This document shows positions 30,602 through 36,497 of a stretch of DNA of 36,497 bases, one piece after another; position 1 is the stretch's first letter, and every line of letters begins with the position of its first letter. The notes below the pieces were generated by a model. That model was given only the letters and a program-made list of their open reading frames with translations. It was not told the origin of the DNA and did no database searches. The stretch is from JALQUL01 sp964556425. GTDB lineage: Bacteria > Pseudomonadota > Gammaproteobacteria > Burkholderiales > Burkholderiaceae_C. The translations under genes were made by a program, and so were the position numbers. The stretch spans positions 1 through 36,497 of the forward strand of contig CAZKWC010000029.1 of NCBI GenBank assembly GCA_964556425.1, in the 5' to 3' direction.

Positions 30602-30800
30602 AATGAATGCATGAATTGATTTTTTTTAAGCGTTACTTAAGGTTCTTTAAGACTCTTTAAGGTCCTGCAGCAAATTGGCTGGAATTGAGGTTTGCAACAG
30701 TTTTCTTAGTAATTAAGTAGTTTTTAATAAAATTCAAATTCTTGATAAGTTAGATTATTAAATAATTGAAACACCAATAAACAAGAAGGTAGGTGGAGAC

Positions 30801-31904
30801 ATGGCTGATATAAAAAACACTTCCGATGGCTATTTAAAAACAGTTAATTTGGTAAAACAATTTGATGACGTCTATGCAGTTGATGATGTGACTTTGTCAA
30901 TTGGTAAAGGTGAAATTTTTGCTTTGTTAGGTAGTTCGGGTTGCGGCAAATCAACTCTACTTCGTATGCTGGCAGGTTTTGAAAAACCCACTTCTGGCAA
31001 AGTGGTTTTAAATGGTGTGGATATTGCTGCTCTACCTCCCTACGAGCGGCCAATTAACATGATGTTTCAATCTTATGCCTTATTTCCACATTTATCGGTT
31101 TGGGAAAATATTGCATTTGGTCTTAAGCGTGAGGGTATGCCCAAAGATCAAATAGCCAAGCGTGTAGATGAAATGTTAAGTCTTGCACAACTTAATAAGT
31201 TTGCACAGCGTAAACCGCATCAACTCTCTGGTGGTCAACAACAACGCGTTGCTTTGGCTCGTAGTTTGGCCAAAAAACCCCAGTTATTATTATTAGATGA
31301 GCCGCTTGGTGCGCTTGATAAAAAATTGCGTGAGCAAACTCAGTTTGAATTGGTCAATATTATCGAGTCGGTGGGTGTAACGGTGGTCATGGTCACTCAT
31401 GATCAAGAAGAGGCAATGACCATGGCCAGCCGTATTGCGGTAATGAGTCAAGGTAAAGTCTTGCAAGTTGGCAGTCCAAAAGAAATTTACGAGCACCCTA
31501 ATTCAAGGTTTGTGGCAGATTTTATTGGTAACGTTAATCTCTTTGAAGGACAACTCACACTTGATGAGCCTGATCGTTGCCAAATTTCAACCAAAATTGG
31601 TGAGATTAGTGTGGGTCATGGTGTACCTGGTAGCTTAAATATGCCAATGGCTGTGGCTGTGCGTCCTGAAAAAATGAATATTGATAAGGTCAAACCCGAT
31701 CAAAACTACAACGTGTTTACTGGCAAGGTCAAAGAGATTGCTTATTTTGGTAGTTACAACACTTATTTGGTAGCGGCTAGCAATGGACAAACTGTCAAAA
31801 TAACTGAAGCCAATACCACTCGTAATATCGTCAATGATATTACCTGGGATGATTCAGTATATTTTTGGTGGGATGATAAATCTGGTGTAGTGCTGAGCCA
31901 CTAA
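30801..31904 (+). CDS. potG: Polyamine ABC transporter ATP-binding protein
   Basis: The 367-residue ATPase has Walker A GSSGCGKST (44-52), Q-loop Q90 (MMFQSY), signature LSGGQQQR (142-149), Walker B LLLLDEP (162-168) with D166 and E167, and the switch H200 (THDQEEAMT). The C-terminal 120 residues form a TOBE-type regulatory domain. GGTGGAG precedes the ATG. It is followed within 12 bases by the two permease genes, and is separated from potF by a structured spacer. Confidence 0.96.
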   Translation: MADIKNTSDGYLKTVNLVKQFDDVYAVDDVTLSIGKGEIFALLGSSGCGKSTLLRMLAGFEKPTSGKVVLNGVDIAALPPYERPINMMFQSYALFPHLSVWENIAFGLKREGMPKDQIAKRVDEMLSLAQLNKFAQRKPHQLSGGQQQRVALARSLAKKPQLLLLDEPLGALDKKLREQTQFELVNIIESVGVTVVMVTHDQEEAMTMASRIAVMSQGKVLQVGSPKEIYEHPNSRFVADFIGNVNLFEGQLTLDEPDRCQISTKIGEISVGHGVPGSLNMPMAVAVRPEKMNIDKVKPDQNYNVFTGKVKEIAYFGSYNTYLVAASNGQTVKITEANTTRNIVNDITWDDSVYFWWDDKSGVVLSH

Positions 31905-31916
31905 AAGGAGCTAGTT

Positions 31917-32840
31917 ATGAAAAAACTCAGTCTTGCTGACCTTAAGCCAGGCAAAAAATTTGTAATCGGAGTTCCTTATACTTGGCTGATTATATTTTTT
32001 GCGATTCCATTTTTAATATTAGTTTGGATAAGTTTTACCAAGAATGGTGGGGTTGACCCATTTAAAACACTTTATTCCAACGGTACTTTATTTTTAGAAT
32101 ACGATAATTATTTATCTATTTTTAAAGATACATCAGACCCTGAAGCCAAATGGGGTGACACACTTTTTGTGGAAGCCTATTTGCGCTCTATCAAATATGC
32201 GTTCTGGACTACCTTGTTATGCCTAGGTTTGGGTTATCCTTTTGCCTATTTTATTGCTCGTTCTAAAGAGTCGATTAGGCCCACATTATTAATGATGGTG
32301 ATGCTTCCTTTTTGGACTTCATTTTTGTTAAGAGTTTATGCTTGGAAGGGCATCTTAAACGATGATGGTGTGTTTAATCGTTTGCTAATGACTTTAGGAA
32401 TCATTAATGAACCGATTCAAATGCTTTACACCGACGTATCCATGTTAATTGGTATGACCTATGTGTATTTGCCATTTATGATTTTGCCTTTGTATGCCAA
32501 TTTGGTGAAAATGGATTTCAGATTGTTAGAAGCGGCCTATGATTTAGGTACCAGCCCTTTTAAAGCATTTTGGCTTATTACTGTGCCTTTATCTAAGGCT
32601 GGTATTATTGCAGGCTCTATGTTGGTGTTTATTCCAGCTTTGGGTGAGTTTGTAATTCCATCTTTATTGGCCGGTCCGGACAACATCATGATTGGTAGAG
32701 CCGTTTGGGATGAAATGTTTGCTGCCAATAACTGGCCACGGGCAACTGCTTTGGCAGTGGTCATGATTTTGTTAATTTTAGTTCCCTTGGCCACTTATTA
32801 TTACTATAGCTCTGACCGTGGTCAGAAAAAAGGAGAATAA
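31917..32840 (+). CDS. potH: Polyamine ABC transporter permease (PotH-type)
   Basis: A 307-residue inner-membrane permease with six spans (first at about 20-40). The EAA loop that contacts the ATPase is LLEAAYDLGTSPFKAFWLI (E205 to about 222), and FVIPSLLAGPDNIMIG follows as in PotH/PotB proteins. AAAAGGAG lies 8 bases before the ATG. The stop is 3 bases before potI, so the two are coupled. Confidence 0.95.
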   Translation: MKKLSLADLKPGKKFVIGVPYTWLIIFFAIPFLILVWISFTKNGGVDPFKTLYSNGTLFLEYDNYLSIFKDTSDPEAKWGDTLFVEAYLRSIKYAFWTTLLCLGLGYPFAYFIARSKESIRPTLLMMVMLPFWTSFLLRVYAWKGILNDDGVFNRLLMTLGIINEPIQMLYTDVSMLIGMTYVYLPFMILPLYANLVKMDFRLLEAAYDLGTSPFKAFWLITVPLSKAGIIAGSMLVFIPALGEFVIPSLLAGPDNIMIGRAVWDEMFAANNWPRATALAVVMILLILVPLATYYYYSSDRGQKKGE

Positions 32841-32843
32841 AAA

Positions 32844-33689
32844 ATGAATGCAATTACACGTTTTTTACAGCTCCATTTTGGTAAGTTTTGGATGGCGGTG
32901 GTGTACGGTTTTTTATATATTCCTTTAATATTTTTAATCGTATTTTCTTTTAATAGCACTCGTCAAGATGCTCAATTTACAGGTTTTTCATTGCGCTGGT
33001 ATTCTGAACTGCTCAATGATCCAAAACTAGTAGAGGGTTTTTGGTTGTCTTTTAAAGTGGCCATAATGAGCGGATTTTTTTCTGCGGTATTAGGTACTTT
33101 TGCTGCCTTTGTTTTAGTGCGCTATAGAAGGTTTGTGGGCCGCACATTATTCTCGGGCATGATTAACGCACCCTTAGTCATGCCAGAGGTGATTATTGGT
33201 TTATCTTTATTGCTGTTAATGGTTTGGTCGCAAAAGGTATTAGGTTGGCCAGAGCGAGGCGTTACCACTATTGTTTTGGGTCACACCTTATTAGGTATGG
33301 CTTATGCCATGGTAGTGGTGCAATCTAGGTTACTCGAAATGAATCGGCAAATTGAAGAGGCTGCAATGGACTTAGGTTGCAAACCGCTACAGGTGTTCTT
33401 TTATGTGACCTTGCCTAATATTATGCAAGCGGTAGTAGCGGCCTTTTTATTAACCTTTACCCTGTCATTTGATGATGTGGTGGTGTCTGAGTTTTTATCT
33501 GGACCTGGCGTCACTACTTTGCCACAAGTCATTTTTGGTTATGCTCGCAGAGGGGTTAATCCGACCATTTATGCAGCTGCTACTTTGCTTATTACAACGG
33601 TGACGATTGTGATTGTGAGTTACAGCATTTATATTGCCAGAAGTACCACCAAGCGTCAGCGTGAAATGGCGGCAGCATATAAATCATAA
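32844..33689 (+). CDS. potI: Polyamine ABC transporter permease (PotI-type)
   Basis: A 281-residue permease, partner of PotH. Six spans (first at about 15-36), a periplasmic FTGFSLRWYSELLNDP segment common to PotI/PotC, and the EAA loop EEAAMDLGCKPLQVFFYVTLP (E172 onward). AAAGGAG precedes the ATG inside the end of potH. Confidence 0.95.
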   Translation: MNAITRFLQLHFGKFWMAVVYGFLYIPLIFLIVFSFNSTRQDAQFTGFSLRWYSELLNDPKLVEGFWLSFKVAIMSGFFSAVLGTFAAFVLVRYRRFVGRTLFSGMINAPLVMPEVIIGLSLLLLMVWSQKVLGWPERGVTTIVLGHTLLGMAYAMVVVQSRLLEMNRQIEEAAMDLGCKPLQVFFYVTLPNIMQAVVAAFLLTFTLSFDDVVVSEFLSGPGVTTLPQVIFGYARRGVNPTIYAAATLLITTVTIVIVSYSIYIARSTTKRQREMAAAYKS

Positions 33690-33740
33690 TTGTGGTCATT
33701 ATGTATGCGACTAGTAATGTCGCAGTACAAGCATGAACTC

Positions 33741-33775
33741 CCTTATCTGATTGGTTTTTAATTCATCAGATAAGG
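33741..33775 (+). repeat. Inverted repeat after potI
   Basis: CCTTATCTGA (33741-33750) pairs perfectly with TCAGATAAGG (33766-33775), and one more T-A pair extends it inward. No T-run follows, so it is either a processing/stability hairpin or an operator for the following aldehyde dehydrogenase gene. Confidence 0.55.
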
Positions 33776-33861
33776 CGAACAATAGAAATTTTCCTTGTTT
33801 TATTTTCAATTAATTAATTGGATGGGTTGGTTTGACCCAATATTTTCTCAAAGGTGATGTT

Positions 33862-35328
33862 ATGGAATTAAAGTTTGACGGTCGTGCACTGATTGACGGT
33901 AAAAGAGTGGACGCCAAAGATGGTGCTGTATTTGATTGTATTTCGCCTGTAGATGGTCGAATTTTGACACAGGTTGCTCGTTGCCAAGCACAAGACATTG
34001 ACAGCGCAGTAGTGGCTGCAAGAAGAGCATTCGAGCAAGGCCGTTGGTCTAAGTTAGCCCCTGCTAAACGTAAACAAATTTTAATCAAGTTTGCTGAGTT
34101 AATTGTACAAAACGGGGAAGAATTAGCTTTAACCGAAACCCTTGATATGGGAAAACCGGTGCGATTTGCTAGAGCGGTAGATGTGAATAGCGCGGCCAAT
34201 TGTATTCGATGGTTTGGTGAAGCGATTGATAAAGTTTATGATGAAATTGCGCCCACAGGACAAAATGCTTTAGCTTTAATTACCCGAGAAGCAGTGGGCG
34301 TAGTAGGAGTGATTGTGCCTTGGAATTACCCTATGATCATGGCAGCTTGGAAAATTGCTCCCGCCTTGGCAGTAGGTAATTCAGTGGTTTTAAAACCGAG
34401 TGAAAAATCACCGTTAACAGCACTTCGTTTGGCAGAGCTGGCGCTTCAAGCGGGTATTCCAGATGGTGTGTTAAATGTAGTGCCCGGTTTTGGTATTGAA
34501 GCAGGTTCCCCATTGGCATTGCACATGGATGTTGATTGTATTGCCTTTACTGGTTCTACCAAAGTAGGTAAACAAATTCACGTAATGGCAGGGCAAAGTA
34601 ATTTAAAACGAGCATGGACTGAATTAGGTGGTAAATCGCCTAATATTGTGTTTGCCGATTGTCCCGATTTAGACCGTGCTGTAGAGGCGGCGATTGGTAG
34701 TATTTTCTTTAATCAAGGCGAGAGTTGTAATGCCCCTTCACGCCTTTTTGTAGAAGCATCCATCAAAGAAAAATTCTTAGAAAAAGCCTTGGCCCTAGTA
34801 CCTCAATATGCGCCTGGTAATCCACTAGATCAAGCTACCATTATGGGGGCGGTAGTAGATAACACGCAAATGCAAACCGTGTTGCGATATATAGATTCAG
34901 GTAAATCCGAAGGTGCAAAATTATTAGCCGGCGGCGAGCAGGTCAAGCAAGAGTCGGGTGGTTTTTATGTAAGCCCTACTGTGTTTGATGGCGTAACCAA
35001 CGATATGACAATTGCCCGTGAAGAAATCTTTGGCCCTGTTTTATCGGTATTAAGTTTTACTGATGCTGCAGAAGTGGTTAAACAAGCTAATCAAAGTGTT
35101 TATGGACTGCAAGCTGCCGTTTGGACCTCAGATATTAATAAAGCCCATGGTGTAGCAAGAGCCTTAAGAGCGGGTACTGTGCATGTGAATCAGTATGACG
35201 AAGATGATATTACTGTACCATTTGGTGGCTTTAAACAAAGCGGGGTAGGGCGAGATAAATCATTACACGCTTTTGATAAATACACCGAATTAAAAACTAC
35301 CTGGATTAGGATTGATAGCCCAGTATAA
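33862..35328 (+). CDS. Aldehyde dehydrogenase, probably for aminoaldehydes (PuuC-like)
   Basis: A 488-residue NAD(P)-dependent aldehyde dehydrogenase from the ATG at 33862, which follows AAGGTGAT; the frame opens at 33832. The Rossmann and catalytic parts are visible: PWNYPMIMAAWK with N155, VVLKPSEKSP, the general base E254 (ELGGKSPN) and the nucleophile C289 in NQGESCNAPSR, a less usual loop than GQVCIA in E. coli PuuC. The C-terminal EEIFGPVLSVL and PFGGFKQSGVGRDKS follow. In context it would oxidise gamma-aminobutyraldehyde or its gamma-glutamyl form made from putrescine. Confidence 0.88.
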   Translation: MELKFDGRALIDGKRVDAKDGAVFDCISPVDGRILTQVARCQAQDIDSAVVAARRAFEQGRWSKLAPAKRKQILIKFAELIVQNGEELALTETLDMGKPVRFARAVDVNSAANCIRWFGEAIDKVYDEIAPTGQNALALITREAVGVVGVIVPWNYPMIMAAWKIAPALAVGNSVVLKPSEKSPLTALRLAELALQAGIPDGVLNVVPGFGIEAGSPLALHMDVDCIAFTGSTKVGKQIHVMAGQSNLKRAWTELGGKSPNIVFADCPDLDRAVEAAIGSIFFNQGESCNAPSRLFVEASIKEKFLEKALALVPQYAPGNPLDQATIMGAVVDNTQMQTVLRYIDSGKSEGAKLLAGGEQVKQESGGFYVSPTVFDGVTNDMTIAREEIFGPVLSVLSFTDAAEVVKQANQSVYGLQAAVWTSDINKAHGVARALRAGTVHVNQYDEDDITVPFGGFKQSGVGRDKSLHAFDKYTELKTTWIRIDSPV

Positions 35329-35685
35329 AAATACGCTTAATTTTATTTGTAATAGTTTGCACTTTTTGTGACAAGCTATTGCGAATAAAGGGTTGTTTTG
35401 ACTCTAGCGCTTGTAAAACATAAATGCCTCTTCAAAATATCTTTTATGGGGCATTCAATAAAATTATTAATTTAAAGTTTGTAAAAGTTGTCATTGGTTT
35501 TCATCAGTATTTTTAAGATTTCACGCTATTCCAAATTTTTATTCAATTCATGAATCAATAATGCATTGAAATTAAAGTCTTTTTACTTCAGTTATATGGC
35601 TTTACGGCAATAATAAAAAAATAGGGCGACATTTCAAAATGTACAGTCACCAACACTTTTCTACTTCAATTTTTTTGAATACATT
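35329..35685. other. A+T-rich spacer with no gene
   Basis: Nothing coding is seen. AATGCCTC and GGGGCATT near 35430-35456 can pair (8 bp, one G-U) after the aldehyde dehydrogenase gene but lack a T-run. ACATTTCAAAATGT near 35628-35642 is a short inverted repeat in front of the next gene. No consensus promoter was recognised. Confidence 0.5.
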
Positions 35686-36497
35686 ATGACTCCGATAGAA
35701 ACCATCATTGAAAAATATACTCAGCAAGGTATTCATTCGGTATTAACCCAGTTTGTTGATATTCACGGAGTTGCCAAAGGAAAATTAGTTCCTATTCAAC
35801 ATCTACAACAATTAGTCGATACTGGTGCAGGATTTGCCGGTCCTAGTATTTGGGGAACTGGGCTTGGTCGCAAGGGGGCCAATAGCGAATATTATGGTCG
35901 TGTAGATTTATCGACTCTTAGACCTCTGCCATTTATGCCTGGCGTGTTGCATGCCGTTTGTAGTGGTTACGCCAATTCACAAGTGCTTGACACTTGCTCA
36001 AGGCAACTGCTTATTCACCAAGTGAACCGACTCAAAGCAAAAGGATGGAAGTTTTGGGTGGGAATCGAGCCTGAGTTTTTTTTAATGCGAAAAAATCAGC
36101 AAGGACAATGGGCGGTCGCCGATAGCGCTGATCAGTTAAGTAAACCCTCTTACGACTTGAAGTCAATTGCTAGGAATTACGAGTTTATTCAGGACTTGAA
36201 CTCCAACTTAACTGCGCTGGGTTTTGCCCTCGAACAAACCGATCATGAAGATGCTTGTGGGCAGTATGAAATTAATTATGCGCATGACGAGGTTTTAGCG
36301 GCGGCAGATCGATTTATTTTATTTAAATTAACGGCGCATGAGATTGCTACTAAGCATAATATGCTGTTTAGCTGTATGCCCAAACCATTGGCAAATGCAC
36401 CCGGTAGTGGATTGCATTTTCATATGAGTATTACCGATGAAAATAATCAAGCGATTTTTAAAAATACTGAACAAGCCTTAAATTTAAGCGATAAAGC
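35686..36497 (+). CDS. Glutamine-synthetase-family protein, partial at window edge
   Basis: An open frame of 270 codons runs off the window. It starts MTPIETIIEKYTQQGIHSVL, and the FVDIHGVAKGKLVPIQHL entry, the WVGIEPEFFLM metal glutamates, the ACGQYEINYAH loop and GSGLHFHMS with its histidine are those of the GS family. The early part resembles GlnT-type (type III glutamate-ammonia ligase) or gamma-glutamylamide synthetases more than PuuA, and differs strongly from the copy at 26280-27647. The ATG lacks a good ribosome binding site. A role in amine gamma-glutamylation fits the cluster but is inferred. Confidence 0.85.
   Translation, partial: MTPIETIIEKYTQQGIHSVLTQFVDIHGVAKGKLVPIQHLQQLVDTGAGFAGPSIWGTGLGRKGANSEYYGRVDLSTLRPLPFMPGVLHAVCSGYANSQVLDTCSRQLLIHQVNRLKAKGWKFWVGIEPEFFLMRKNQQGQWAVADSADQLSKPSYDLKSIARNYEFIQDLNSNLTALGFALEQTDHEDACGQYEINYAHDEVLAAADRFILFKLTAHEIATKHNMLFSCMPKPLANAPGSGLHFHMSITDENNQAIFKNTEQALNLSDK

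Noticed and set aside
30660..30700. Sigma54-like TGG...TTGCA promoter before potG
   Set aside because: The GG and GC elements are 11 or more bases apart, not the required 10, so the match to the -24/-12 consensus fails.

Overview
The window looks like the chromosome of a low-GC betaproteobacterium, probably order Burkholderiales. This rests on an FNR protein with an extended N-terminal cysteine cluster, the ccoI-ccoS-ccoN-ccoO-ccoQ-ccoP-ccoG-ccoH order, divergent ilvD/lgt and a DUF2788/DUF2189 pair. I could not fix the genus and no database search was possible. All assignments come from reading motifs and recalled family sequences.

Bases 1-6100, minus strand: a compact type V-A CRISPR-Cas operon, cas12a-cas4-cas1-cas2, with a full-length Cas12a whose RuvC, Nuc and crRNA-processing residues are all visible. 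The CRISPR array is not in the window; by analogy with known type V-A loci it should start just left of base 1. The cas12a upstream region carries perfect inverted repeats. A terminator-flanked unknown 111-residue gene (6356-6691) separates the cas operon from core genes.

Bases 6900-12160: core and accessory genes. These are ilvD (branched-chain amino acid synthesis), divergent lgt (lipoprotein maturation), then three small or medium membrane-protein genes (DUF2189, DUF2788-like, DUF2189) and a UspA protein.

Bases 12200-24450: a microaerobic/anaerobic respiration island. It holds the cbb3 oxidase structural genes ccoNOQP, the assembly genes ccoI, ccoS, ccoG and ccoH, a TauE/SafE-like membrane protein, the oxygen-independent haem synthesis gene hemN and an FNR regulator. 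Three perfect TTGAT-N4-ATCAA boxes and one TTGAC variant lie in front of ccoI/usp, ccoN, a small membrane protein and hemN, so the regulator and its likely targets sit together. A 100-N assembly gap interrupts ccoI. A consensus sigma70 promoter followed about 130 bases later by a strong terminator, with no ORF, marks a candidate small RNA at 20701-20828.

Bases 24500-36497: a polyamine uptake and catabolism cluster. It has a MocR-type regulator divergent from a gamma-glutamylputrescine synthetase-like gene, a SpuC-like putrescine aminotransferase, a PotFGHI-type transporter with a lipoprotein binding component, an aldehyde dehydrogenase, and the start of a second glutamine-synthetase-family gene cut by the window edge. 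Between the binding-protein and ATPase genes lies a 366-base spacer with nested and competing inverted repeats ending in a terminator, a candidate riboregulator.

The most interesting items are the Cas12a orthologue (PAM-interacting region resembling AsCas12a in a backbone resembling Fn/MbCas12a, with an acidic insertion), the palindromes at its promoter, the candidate small RNA next to fnr, and the structured potF-potG spacer.
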